Shown: positions 36,517 through 45,591 of the stretch, piece after piece | How positions within the stretch are numbered: position 1 is the stretch's first letter | Layout of the letters: each line of letters begins with the position of its first letter | DNA from: Chryseobacterium sp. 3008163 | GTDB taxonomy: Bacteria; Bacteroidota; Bacteroidia; Flavobacteriales; Weeksellaceae | Length of the DNA: 64,000 nt | Direction: 5' to 3' | Assembly: GCF_003669035.1 (NCBI RefSeq) | Contig: NZ_CP033070.1 | Span: 2,232,001-2,296,000 of the forward strand | The notes under the pieces: generated by a model | Told to the model about the DNA's origin: nothing | The model's database searches: none | The model's input: the letters and a program-made list of their open reading frames with translations, nothing else | Translations under genes and position numbers: made by a program

Positions 36517-38082
36517 TTAAGGGAATGTAACTCCCGAATATTTATTAGGATCTACTTGTGGTAAAGTTGATTTATACTTCCCGTTGATAGATTTTATAAA
36601 TTCATTGGCGACAATAGCATAACCTCTACCTGTAAGATGTACACCATCAAGAGAGAATGCTCCTCCCGTTACAAATGTTGCTGTATATTTCACACCATTC
36701 CAAGAAATTCCTGATTTGGAATTCAATTCAGACATTTTTGCATTCATATCAACAAAAGCAAGACCATAAGAATCTGCCATTGCCTTAATTGAAGTATTGT
36801 AAGCTTTAACGGCTGTACCAATATTATTTACTTCATCTGTTGTTAAAGAATACTGATCTCCGATTGGGAAACTCGCACCATAAATAAACACTGAACTAGG
36901 TGTTGCCGGTTGATTAGTCGTCGCATCTAAACCTAATAAAGTACTAGATGTTAGAAGCATTAATTCTCCCGGTTTTGCCTGACGTGCTCTTCCGAAAGCA
37001 TTTCCTATAAATGCAGCCTGAGCAGCAGGAACACCTCCTGCAGTTAATGCACCCGTAAGCTGAGCTGAAAGGTTTGCTAATTTATTATCAATAATAAGAA
37101 CAGGATTATTTCCTGCTACAACAGGGTTAATTCTATCTCCTTGCCCGAATGCTGTAAGAGCAGCCTTCAAAGGTCCATAAAGCTGTGTATTTAAAGCCTG
37201 AGCTTTTGCAGCGTCTAAAGGAATTGCATTATAAGGTACTCTTGTAAAAAACGGAATATTGGTAACATCCGGAATATTCCCAATAATTCCTTTTGTAGAC
37301 CCTACACTTTTTAAACCATCCAGAACAGCCTTTATAGAACCCGCCACAACATTAGCATCTGAAATATCATTTGATTTATAAGTCGCAGGATTAGTATTTC
37401 CAGTTTGAACTGTTGCAGCCGTATAAGTAGTTACACCTCCGGTGGTTTGTGAATTGGTTCCTCCGTTTGTTGCATAAGATAGTACGTCGTTATTTCCTAT
37501 CCAAAGAGAGAAGAATGTTGGCTTTTGTACCATCGCATCTGCCAAAACACTTGTTGTTGCAGAAGAAGCAAATCGTACAAAATACGGATTTGCCGTTCCT
37601 GTTGCCAAACCAGCGAGACTACCATAATTTGGAGCTACTAAATGAAAAGATTTTGCACCAGGAACACCCAGATTATTATAAGGTCTTCCAGCCGACACAT
37701 TATCCAAAGCTGCAGCAGCAGGAGAAGCACTTGGAGCCAACGCTCCGTTAGTCATTTTCAAAACAAGCTTTCCGGGAAAACCAGGTAAATTTGTAAAACC
37801 TCCAACATTATTTGGCATCATCGGTTGTTTAAACCCACCACCGCCTGCAAGTTTCATCTGCATAGCAATCATGCTCGGATAAGATTCATTTTGTCCATCA
37901 CTATAAAGCGTTCCGTCTCTATATCCTGAAGTTAATGAGTTTCCTAACGAAACATAGTTTGAGAAATCTGCTTCACCTTTAGTGACAACGATATCTTGTA
38001 CGTCTGTATCAAAATCTGTTTCGCAACTTGTTGTAAGGAAAAGCGCAGAAACAGCAAGTGTAGATATTATTATTTTTTTCAT
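36517..38082 (-). CDS. SGNH/GDSL hydrolase-type lipoprotein
   Basis: A 521-residue lipoprotein (signal with SALFLTTSC, Cys20). SGNH blocks are visible: block I NYVSLGNSLTSGYRDG with the catalytic Ser (GNSL in place of GDSL), block III FFSLWIGNNDVL with the Asn, and block V SLDGVHLTGRGYA with the Asp-x-x-His dyad. The inserted Ala/Thr/Gly-rich segments between blocks make it longer than a simple esterase. Bacteroidota genomes often pair this gene with a FadL-type porin, as here (stop-to-start gap 10 bp), suggesting that it acts on lipids or esters that the porin handles. The substrate is unknown. Confidence 0.85.
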   Translation of the reverse strand: MKKIIISTLAVSALFLTTSCETDFDTDVQDIVVTKGEADFSNYVSLGNSLTSGYRDGTLYSDGQNESYPSMIAMQMKLAGGGGFKQPMMPNNVGGFTNLPGFPGKLVLKMTNGALAPSASPAAAALDNVSAGRPYNNLGVPGAKSFHLVAPNYGSLAGLATGTANPYFVRFASSATTSVLADAMVQKPTFFSLWIGNNDVLSYATNGGTNSQTTGGVTTYTAATVQTGNTNPATYKSNDISDANVVAGSIKAVLDGLKSVGSTKGIIGNIPDVTNIPFFTRVPYNAIPLDAAKAQALNTQLYGPLKAALTAFGQGDRINPVVAGNNPVLIIDNKLANLSAQLTGALTAGGVPAAQAAFIGNAFGRARQAKPGELMLLTSSTLLGLDATTNQPATPSSVFIYGASFPIGDQYSLTTDEVNNIGTAVKAYNTSIKAMADSYGLAFVDMNAKMSELNSKSGISWNGVKYTATFVTGGAFSLDGVHLTGRGYAIVANEFIKSINGKYKSTLPQVDPNKYSGVTFP

Positions 38083-38092
38083 ATTAATTCAA

Positions 38093-39336
38093 TTAAAAAG
38101 GGTTGTAAGATAAACCTAGACCAAAATAGAATGCTTTTGCCTTCGCCTGACCATAGAAACCAAGATAATCATTTTTCACGTCTCTGCTCTGTGGCATTAC
38201 ATATCCACCGGCAACATCAACTCCGAATTGTTTAAATTTAAATCCTAAACCACCCGTAAGTACAAAAGAATCGAAAGAAGGTGTCTCAGGGATAAAGTTT
38301 TTATCCTCATAAGGAGATTCGTCATAGTAAGCACCTAAACGCCCAAAGACCATATTGCTGAACATATATTGTGTTCCTAATCTAAAAGTTTTAGAATTCT
38401 TAAAGTTTTTAGGAGCAACAAGCACTGTTGGATCTGCCTGATTTCCGATTGGTGCATTTGCAAAATCTAATGTCAGCTTGCTGTATCTAGACCATCCGTG
38501 GTAATTAAAATCTGCAGAGACTAACCATTTAGGAGTCACTTTATAGGTCATACCGATTGTATACTCATCTACCAAAGGTAATGTAGCAGTAAAACCATCT
38601 TGTCCGGCACCGTTTAATCCTAATAAAGTATTCACAGTATTTTGTGCAGGAACGGTAAATGTTGCAGTTCCTTTTTAGCTTTCATATCAACTGGTGAGCG
38701 ATAAGCAATACTCATGTCAAATTTTGGGTCGGGTCTGAAATAAAAACCAAAACCATAACCATGTCCGCTTGCTTTCTCATCATTAATATTTACTGTACCA
38801 CCAAACTGTGTAACAGCTTTATCCCAATTTACTTGTCCTCTAGCATAGATATAACTTGCACCAAAAGACAACCAATCTGCCATCTTTACAGAAACCATTG
38901 GCTGAAAATAGAAACTTTTCAACTCAAGTTTTTGCACCATCTCTCTACCTTCCCAATCGTAAGGATATTGAATTGTACTCCCAAAAGGTGTAGAAAAACT
39001 GAAACCAATAGATAATTTGTCGATTGGCTTGTACGCAATCGCAGCATAAATTGGTGTACCCATTGGGTTATCTGTTTCTGTACTCTGTAAAGTATTTAAA
39101 TTTTGAAAAGTAACTTTATTACTCGCTCCAAAGCCTCCGGCAACGATACTCAGTTTCGAAGGAATGAATGACATACCTGCAGGGTTAAAGAATGCAACAC
39201 TCGCATCTTCAGCATGAGCACTGGTGTGCGCCATTGCCAATTGCTTTACCCCTTGCAAAGAAACTCTGAAGCCCCCCGCATAAGATAGAACCCCAGCCAA
39301 CAAAGCAGTTGATACTAATATTTTTTTCATAGACAT
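38093..39336 (-). CDS. OmpP1/FadL family outer-membrane transporter (frameshifted in this sequence)
   Basis: A beta-barrel for hydrophobic compounds such as long-chain fatty acids. The first part (39336-38632) has a signal peptide (KILVSTALLAGVLSYAGG), then the family motif EDASVAFFNPAGMSFIP, and barrel strands. The second part (38635-38093) holds the remaining strands and ends in LGLSYNPF with a terminal Phe. One extra A in the A5 run (plus-strand T5 at 38672-38676) joins them through KAKKGTATFTVPAQNTV into about 415 residues, normal for the family. A start two codons later (39330) is equally possible. It is the first gene of a pair with the SGNH lipoprotein; a -7 box lies at 39350-39357. 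Confidence 0.88.
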
Positions 39337-39349
39337 TTATTATATATTC

Positions 39350-39357
39350 CAAATATA
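39350..39357 (-). promoter_or_regulatory. -7 element of the porin/SGNH transcript
   Basis: On the minus strand this reads TATATTTG, an exact TAnnTTTG match 14-20 bp before the candidate starts. Confidence 0.5.
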
Positions 39358-39557
39358 AAATTATTTTGACTACGCTTGTTAAATAATCTTAATTTTTTAA
39401 ACAAAGTCACAAAAGAAAACTATGTTTGAAATAACACTTTGCGTAAATCACCCGCTAAGTAACTACCTTTAAAGACATTACAAAACAAACAGTCATATAT
39501 TATTCACAATGTTTAAGTTTAAACATTTTACAAAATAAAGATTTACTATTTTTGGAA

Positions 39558-39586
39558 TTGTGTAAAGATAAAAATCAATAAATTTG
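39558..39586 (+). promoter_or_regulatory. Promoter of the PSP1-gldH-PBP1A transcript
   Basis: TTG at 39558-39560 and TAAATTTG at 39579-39586 are 18 bp apart, within the Flavobacteria range. The ATG is 24 bp downstream. Confidence 0.6.
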
Positions 39587-39609
39587 CAAGATTAAATAAA
39601 TTATAATAT

Positions 39610-41067
39610 ATGAGTTGTGGATGCAAAACATCCGGCGATTCTGCACATTCTTGCGGAACGAAATCCGCGAATGGCTGTGAAAGTGTAAATACCTGTGGTA
39701 ATAGTTATAAATTAAGTGTTTTCGATTGGTTATCTAACGTACAAAACCCGGTGTCTAACCGATTTGATTTTGTGGAAGTTAGGTTTAAAAATGACAGAAA
39801 ATCGTTTTATAAAAATGTAAACAATATCCCTTTACATATAGGTAGCGTAGTAACAGTAGAATCTAGCCCCGGACACGATGTAGGAGTGGTAAGTCTCTCA
39901 GGAGAATTGGTAAAAATTCAGATGAAAAAGAAAAGATTTTCAACTGAAGACCCTCTTAAAATATACAGATTGGCTAACCAAAAAGACATCGAAGTCTGGC
40001 AGGAAGCAAGAAAAAAAGAAGAAACCGTAAAGGTAGACGCAAGAAAAATATCTCACAGATTAGGTCTTGAAATGAAGATCACAGATGTGGAATATCAAGG
40101 TGATGCCTCAAAAGTCACATTTTATTACACAGCAGATAACCGCGTAGATTTTAGAATGTTAATTAAGGAGTTCGCAGGAACCTTTAGAACCAAAATCGAT
40201 ATGAAACAGATCGGTTTCAGACAGGAAGCTGCAAAAATTGGAGGAATTGGTTCATGTGGAAGAGAATTGTGTTGTTCTACTTGGTTAACAGATTTCAGAT
40301 CAGTAAACACCAACGTAGCGAGATATCAGCAATTAAGCATCAATCCTCAGAAATTAGCAGGACAGTGCGGAAAACTGAAATGTTGTTTGAATTATGAGCT
40401 TGATAGTTACTTGGATGCATTAAGTCACTTTCCATCCTCATCAACAATGTTGGACACAGAAAAAGGAAGAGCTTTTTGTATAAAAATCGACGTTTTCAAA
40501 AAGAAAATGTGGTTTGCTTACGTTGATAGCTCAATGGCTTGGTACGATTTCGATATCGATTTAGTTAAAAAACTGATTGCACAAAATAAAAAAGGCGAAA
40601 GAATACTTCCGCTTGAAGAATTAAAAGTGCCAGATATTGCTTTACCAAGTGTAGATCTTATTCAGGAGAACAGTGTTGACAGATTTGAGAAGAAAAACAG
40701 AGGAGGTTTCAACAAAAACAGAAATCCTAATCAGAATCAAAACCCAAATCAGAGCAGACCAAACAATCAGGGACCGAGAAAAGACCGCCCGGAAAGGACT
40801 GACAGAAATGACAGACCTCAAAAAACGGATCGTCCTACAGCTGAAAGACCTGTAAATTCTGAAAGACCAAAAAATACAAACCCGAACGCTAAACCGAATC
40901 CGAACCAGAACCCAAATCAAAGACCGCCAAAGCAACAACAGCCACAGCAGCCAAAGGTTCAGGTAGAAAAAGCAGAGGCTAATGTAAATGCAGAGCAAAA
41001 ACCACAGCAACCTCCAAAAAAGAAATTTAAAAAGAAATTTCCGCCCAAAAAAGATAACAATGCATAG
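39610..41067 (+). CDS. PSP1 domain protein (RicT-like)
   Basis: A 485-residue cytosolic protein. The first ~30 residues hold five Cys (MSCGCKTSGDSAHSCGTKS and two more). Residues ~85-270 form the PSP1 domain with the conserved GGIGSCGRELCCSTWL and GQCGKLKCCLNYE Cys clusters. These fit RicT (YaaT), which in Bacillus binds Fe-S clusters in a complex that governs RNase Y activity. The last ~130 residues are disordered and rich in Asn, Gln, Pro, Arg and Lys, ending in a Lys-rich stretch, which suggests RNA binding. The RNA-related role is inference; the gene order PSP1-gldH is common in Flavobacteria. Confidence 0.85.
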   Translation: MSCGCKTSGDSAHSCGTKSANGCESVNTCGNSYKLSVFDWLSNVQNPVSNRFDFVEVRFKNDRKSFYKNVNNIPLHIGSVVTVESSPGHDVGVVSLSGELVKIQMKKKRFSTEDPLKIYRLANQKDIEVWQEARKKEETVKVDARKISHRLGLEMKITDVEYQGDASKVTFYYTADNRVDFRMLIKEFAGTFRTKIDMKQIGFRQEAAKIGGIGSCGRELCCSTWLTDFRSVNTNVARYQQLSINPQKLAGQCGKLKCCLNYELDSYLDALSHFPSSSTMLDTEKGRAFCIKIDVFKKKMWFAYVDSSMAWYDFDIDLVKKLIAQNKKGERILPLEELKVPDIALPSVDLIQENSVDRFEKKNRGGFNKNRNPNQNQNPNQSRPNNQGPRKDRPERTDRNDRPQKTDRPTAERPVNSERPKNTNPNAKPNPNQNPNQRPPKQQQPQQPKVQVEKAEANVNAEQKPQQPPKKKFKKKFPPKKDNNA

Positions 41068-41520
41068 AGTTTTAGGGTTATAATGCTTATTTTTTTAGTA
41101 GGATGCAACGCTTCAGGCGAAGATGTCATCATGAATCCTATTGATAATAAATGGAGTAAAAAAGCCGAACAGAAATTTAAACTTGAAATTACGGATCCTC
41201 AAAATCCTAAAAATATTATATTTGTTGTAAGGAATAATAATGATTATCCTTACAGCAATATTAGATTTATTGTTAATTTTAAAAACCCAAAAAGCAAAAT
41301 CGCTCAGGTTGACACCTTAAATTATATTTTGGCAAAACCAAATGGCGAGTGGCTAGGAACGGGATTTGGAGAAACAAAGGAAACTTTATTTCAGTACAAA
41401 ACAAATTATAAATTCCCTGAAAAAGGAACGTATGAAATTGGCGTTGCGCAGGCAATGCGAAACGATGCACTTCCGGGAATTGAAGACTTAGGTATAAAAG
41501 TAGAAACGGCTAAACCGTAA
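41060..41520 (+). CDS. gldH: Gliding motility lipoprotein GldH (probable frameshift in the signal peptide)
   Basis: The mature part (residues after Cys in LVGCNASGED) matches GldH: QNPKNIIFVVRNNNDYPYSN, the LAKPNGEWLGTGFGETKE segment and AMRNDALPGIEDLGIK. As written, the only frame start is ATG 41083, leaving just 7 residues before the lipobox Cys, too short for a signal. ATG 41060 with one extra T in the T4 run at 41070-41073 gives MHRVFRVIMLIFLVGC, a proper lipoprotein signal. GldH is needed for SprB surface movement and for type IX secretion in Flavobacterium; in non-gliding Chryseobacterium it probably serves T9SS. It overlaps the PSP1 gene end and precedes PBP1A by 6 bp. Confidence 0.85.
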
Positions 41521-41526
41521 TTATAC

Positions 41527-43911
41527 ATGGAAGAAAACAAACAAAATACAGGAAACAGAGGGAAAACGTTCCCGCTTCCTCCTAAAAAGAATGCTAAAAG
41601 TACTGCTTGGAAAAGATGGGTCAAATTCATTTGGGTTAGCTTTATTGCAGTAGTTTTAGGAATTTCAGGACTTTTCTTTGCGGTATCCCAAGGTTTTCTT
41701 GGTGAAATGCCTGATGTAAAAGAGCTTGAAAATCCTGACATCTATGTTGCGTCACAGATTTTTTCTGCAGACGGAGTGCTTTTAGGTAAATTTGAAAAAG
41801 AAAAAACTCAACCGGTTACTTATCAGGAACTTCCGCCGCATCTTATTTACGCGCTGCAGGCTAAAGAAGATGAGCGTTTTAAAGAACATTCAGGTATTGA
41901 CTTAAAATCTATTTTGAGAGCTGTAAGATTTGGAGGTGACAGAGGTGGAGGCTCAACGATTACCCAACAGTTAGCAAAACTTCTTTTCACAAAAGAACCA
42001 TCTAAAAATCCTGTAAAAAGAGCCATTCAAAAGCTTAAAGAATGGGTTGTTGCGGTAAGTTTGGAGAAAAGATACACCAAAGAAGAAATTATCACTCTTT
42101 ACTTTAATAAATTTGACTTCACTTACAATGCCAATGGTATTGAAATGGCTTCAAAAATTTACTTTAATAAGTCTGCAAAACAACTCACATTACCCGAAGC
42201 TGCGGTTTTCGTATCAATGCTGGAAGCTCCGATTGCAAACAATCCTTTGAGAAATCCGGATAGAGCAAAAAGAAGAAGAGACGTTGTACTTTCTCAAATG
42301 CTTGAAACAGGTTACGTTGACCAAGCAACCTATGACAAAGCAATCGCAACTCCGATAAATACAGATTATACTCCGATTAAAAACATCAATGATAATCATT
42401 CGGCTTACTTTAAGTTTTATTTAAAGAAAGAAATTGATAAATATCTTGAAGATTACGAGAAAGCAAAGGGTAAAAAACTGAATCTTTACAAAGACGGTTT
42501 GAAAATTTACGTGACGCTCGATTCTAAAATGCAAAAATATGCAGAGGAATCAATCAAAGAACACTTGACTGACCTTCAGAAAAGATTTGATGCAGAGCAG
42601 AGAGGAAGAAAAAACAGACCTTTCTATTACTTAAATGACAAACAGGCGAATGCAGTAATGATGCAGGCTGTAAAAAGAACGGGTCGCTATAAGCAACTTG
42701 CAAGAGCTGGAGTATCTGAGGATTCTATTATGATGGAATTCCAAAAGCCTATAAAAACTTCGCGTTTTACTTGGGCGGGAGAAGAAGAAGTAGAAATGTC
42801 ACCTTGGGATTCTATCAGATATCATAAGCAAATTGCACAGGCAGGTTTGATGTCAATGGTTCCAGGAACCGGAGAAATCAAAGCTTGGGTAGGTGGTATC
42901 GATTGGCAACATTTTCAGTATGATCACATCAAACAAGGAAAAAGACAAGTAGGATCTACGTTTAAACCTTTCGTTTACGCTACGGCAATTATGAAATTAG
43001 GTTTGACCCCTTGTTCTACGATTTCAAATGCTCCATACAGTCATAACGGCTGGAACGTTGGCGGAGGTCGTGGCGGAATGATTACTTTAAAAGATGCATT
43101 AGCCCATTCTCAAAACCCCGTGGCAGCACGTTTGATTGAAATGACGGGTGCTGATGCCGTAATTCAAACTGCTAGAGACTTGGGTGTTACGGAAGAAATC
43201 CCAAGAAACAATACGATTGCGTTAGGTTCTTCTGATATTACCATTTACGAAATGTTAGGAGCGTACAGTACTTTCGCAAATTACGGAAACTACAATAAGC
43301 CAGAGATGATCTGGAGAATTGAAGATGCCAACAACAGAGTAATTAAAGAAATCAATTCTGAACCAAAAGAAGTGATGAATCCTAACTACGCTTACACCAT
43401 GATTGAATTGATGAAGGGTGTTGCTCAATATGGAACTGCCTCTGGGGAGCTTAGCAGACGAGGAATTTCTAAAGATGTGGAAATAGCAGGTAAAACTGGT
43501 ACTACACAAAACAACTCTGATGGTTGGTTTATGGGAATTACTCCGAAATTAGCAACCGGAGCCTGGGTAGGCTGGGAAGACAGAGCAACCCACTTCTGGG
43601 GAACCGGTGAAGGTCAGGGGGCAAAAATGGCTTTACCAATTTGGGCGATTTTCATGAAAAAAGTCTGGGCAGACAAATCGCTTAAGATTTCTCAGGAAGA
43701 TAAATTTGTAAAACCTAGCGAATGGAAAGATGGGTGTAGCAATCTTCAGGGACTGAGCGGTGGTTATGGTGATGATGGTGGATTGCAAACCATTGATCAA
43801 ATTAAGAATCCAAAACAGGCAGATCCTACACCGAAAAACAATTCAGGTAAAAAAGAGGATAATGTCAATGAAAATCTCAATACCGGCGAAGATATAGATT
43901 TTAATAAGTAA
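41527..43911 (+). CDS. mrcA: Penicillin-binding protein 1A (bifunctional transglycosylase/transpeptidase)
   Basis: A 794-residue class A PBP with a short Lys/Pro-rich cytosolic tail, one membrane helix (residues ~38-60), and a GT51 domain (LQAKEDERFKEHSGID with the catalytic Glu, GGSTITQQLAKLLF). The transpeptidase domain follows: active Ser in VGSTFKPFVYA (SxxK), SQNPVA (SxN) and AGKTGTTQNNSDGWF (KTG). The last ~70 residues are Gly/Asn-rich and disordered. It makes and crosslinks peptidoglycan. It is the last gene of the PSP1-gldH-mrcA unit and is followed by a terminator. Confidence 0.94.
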   Translation: MEENKQNTGNRGKTFPLPPKKNAKSTAWKRWVKFIWVSFIAVVLGISGLFFAVSQGFLGEMPDVKELENPDIYVASQIFSADGVLLGKFEKEKTQPVTYQELPPHLIYALQAKEDERFKEHSGIDLKSILRAVRFGGDRGGGSTITQQLAKLLFTKEPSKNPVKRAIQKLKEWVVAVSLEKRYTKEEIITLYFNKFDFTYNANGIEMASKIYFNKSAKQLTLPEAAVFVSMLEAPIANNPLRNPDRAKRRRDVVLSQMLETGYVDQATYDKAIATPINTDYTPIKNINDNHSAYFKFYLKKEIDKYLEDYEKAKGKKLNLYKDGLKIYVTLDSKMQKYAEESIKEHLTDLQKRFDAEQRGRKNRPFYYLNDKQANAVMMQAVKRTGRYKQLARAGVSEDSIMMEFQKPIKTSRFTWAGEEEVEMSPWDSIRYHKQIAQAGLMSMVPGTGEIKAWVGGIDWQHFQYDHIKQGKRQVGSTFKPFVYATAIMKLGLTPCSTISNAPYSHNGWNVGGGRGGMITLKDALAHSQNPVAARLIEMTGADAVIQTARDLGVTEEIPRNNTIALGSSDITIYEMLGAYSTFANYGNYNKPEMIWRIEDANNRVIKEINSEPKEVMNPNYAYTMIELMKGVAQYGTASGELSRRGISKDVEIAGKTGTTQNNSDGWFMGITPKLATGAWVGWEDRATHFWGTGEGQGAKMALPIWAIFMKKVWADKSLKISQEDKFVKPSEWKDGCSNLQGLSGGYGDDGGLQTIDQIKNPKQADPTPKNNSGKKEDNVNENLNTGEDIDFNK

Positions 43912-43930
43912 AATTTTTAATAATTATCAT

Positions 43931-43957
43931 AAGACCTTTCAATCACTGAAAGGTCTT
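43931..43957 (+). terminator. Terminator of mrcA
   Basis: AAGACCTTTCA pairs perfectly with TGAAAGGTCTT around ATCAC, followed by TTTTTTT. Confidence 0.85.
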
Positions 43958-43975
43958 TTTTTGGCCTTGTTTTCA

Positions 43976-43983
43976 TAAATTTG
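43976..43983 (+). promoter_or_regulatory. -7 element directly before selO (possibly leaderless)
   Basis: TAAATTTG ends 4 bp before ATG 43988, so transcription would begin at or next to the start codon. No clear -33 TTG at the normal spacing; the mrcA terminator occupies that place. Confidence 0.5.
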
Positions 43984-43987
43984 AACC

Positions 43988-45529
43988 ATGAATCTTCAAA
44001 ATATCAAACAACCATTTCTTGAAATTTTTCCAGGTGATTTTTCCAAAAATCCAATCCAGAGAAATACGCCTAAAGTTTTGTTTTCTACCATCAATCCTGT
44101 AGGATTTGATGAACCTAAATTGATTATTTTTAACGAAAAACTTTCCGAAGAAATAGGTTTAGGAAAATTGAATGATAACGATTTTGATTTTCTTGTCGGA
44201 AATAATTTACCTGAGAATATAAAAACCTATGCCACCGCCTATGCCGGACATCAGTTTGGAAACTGGGCAGGACAATTGGGTGACGGAAGAGCTATTCTTG
44301 CCGGAGAAATAGAAAACAATGAAGGTCTGAAAACTGAAATCCAATGGAAAGGCGCGGGAGCAACACCATACTCCAGACACGCCGACGGAAGAGCAGTTTT
44401 AAGATCTTCTGTCAGAGAATATTTAATGAGCGAAGCCATGCATCATTTAGGAATTCCGACAACGAGAGGACTGAGCTTGTGCTTCACTGGGGAAAATGTG
44501 GTACGTGATATGATGTACAGCGGAAATCCGCAGGAAGAAAAAGGTGCAGTGGTGGTAAGAACTGCAGAAAGTTTCCTTCGTTTTGGTCATTTTGAACTGA
44601 TGTCTGCTCAAAAAGAAATTGACACTTTGCAGAAATTGGCAGATTTCACGATCAAAAATTACTTTCCCGAAATCACTACCGAAGGCGAACAAAAATACAA
44701 AGACTTCTTCCAATCTGTTTGTACTAAAACTGCAGATTTAATGGTAGAATGGTTCAGAGTTGGTTTCGTACATGGCGTGATGAATACCGACAACATGTCG
44801 ATTCTCGGTTTGACAATTGACTTTGGACCATTTTCGATGATGGATGAATATGATTTGAACTTCACACCAAACACAACCGATCTTCCCGGAAGAAGATATG
44901 CTTTTGGGAAACAGGGTCAAATTTCTCAATGGAATCTTTGGCAATTGGCCAATGCTCTTTTTGCTTTAATTAAAGATGAAAAATTTCTCGAAGAAACGTT
45001 GAATTCTTACGGAAGCTATTTTTGGGAAGCTCATGACAAAATGCTTTGCAAGAAATTCGGTTTTGATGAATTGAAAGAAACTGACGAAGATTTCTTCACC
45101 AATTGGCAAGGTCTTATGCAGGAACTTCAGTTAGATTACACTTTATTTTTTAATGTCTTAGAAAAAATTGATGCTGTTTCTGATTTAAAAGGAGACTTCC
45201 AAAAAATTTCTTACACCATTTTAGATGAAATTAAATTAAGAAAGCTTGAAAATTTCATTGAACAATATCAATTACGCCTTAAAAGTAATACAATTTCAAA
45301 AGAAGAGTCATTACATTTAATGATGAAAACAAACCCGAAATTTCTTTTGAGAAACTATCTTTTATTTGAGTGCATCGAAGAAATCAACGAAGGAAAAACC
45401 GAAATGCTGGAAAAACTAACAACGGCATTAGAAAATCCTTACGAAGAAATCCTCTCTGAATTTTCGGTGAAAAGACCTTCGACTTATGATGACATTAGTG
45501 GATGTTCTATGCTTTCTTGTAGTTCTTAG
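43988..45529 (+). CDS. selO: Protein adenylyltransferase SelO (YdiU)
   Basis: A 513-residue pseudokinase-fold enzyme that transfers AMP to Ser, Thr or Tyr of target proteins, linked to redox stress in E. coli. Motifs: AYAGHQFGNWAGQLGDGRA, then QWKGAGATPYSRHADGRAV with the key Lys and Arg residues, HGVMNTDNMSILGLTIDFGP (catalytic loop Asn-x-Asp-Asn and DFG), and a C-terminal CSMLSCSS that matches the redox Cys-rich tail of the family (selenocysteine in animals). It has its own promoter-like box and no operon partners. Confidence 0.94.
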   Translation: MNLQNIKQPFLEIFPGDFSKNPIQRNTPKVLFSTINPVGFDEPKLIIFNEKLSEEIGLGKLNDNDFDFLVGNNLPENIKTYATAYAGHQFGNWAGQLGDGRAILAGEIENNEGLKTEIQWKGAGATPYSRHADGRAVLRSSVREYLMSEAMHHLGIPTTRGLSLCFTGENVVRDMMYSGNPQEEKGAVVVRTAESFLRFGHFELMSAQKEIDTLQKLADFTIKNYFPEITTEGEQKYKDFFQSVCTKTADLMVEWFRVGFVHGVMNTDNMSILGLTIDFGPFSMMDEYDLNFTPNTTDLPGRRYAFGKQGQISQWNLWQLANALFALIKDEKFLEETLNSYGSYFWEAHDKMLCKKFGFDELKETDEDFFTNWQGLMQELQLDYTLFFNVLEKIDAVSDLKGDFQKISYTILDEIKLRKLENFIEQYQLRLKSNTISKEESLHLMMKTNPKFLLRNYLLFECIEEINEGKTEMLEKLTTALENPYEEILSEFSVKRPSTYDDISGCSMLSCSS

Positions 45530-45591
45530 ACAAAAAAAATCAATTATTTGTGATAATTATCTATTTTTTTGTAGATTTATAAAAAAATATT

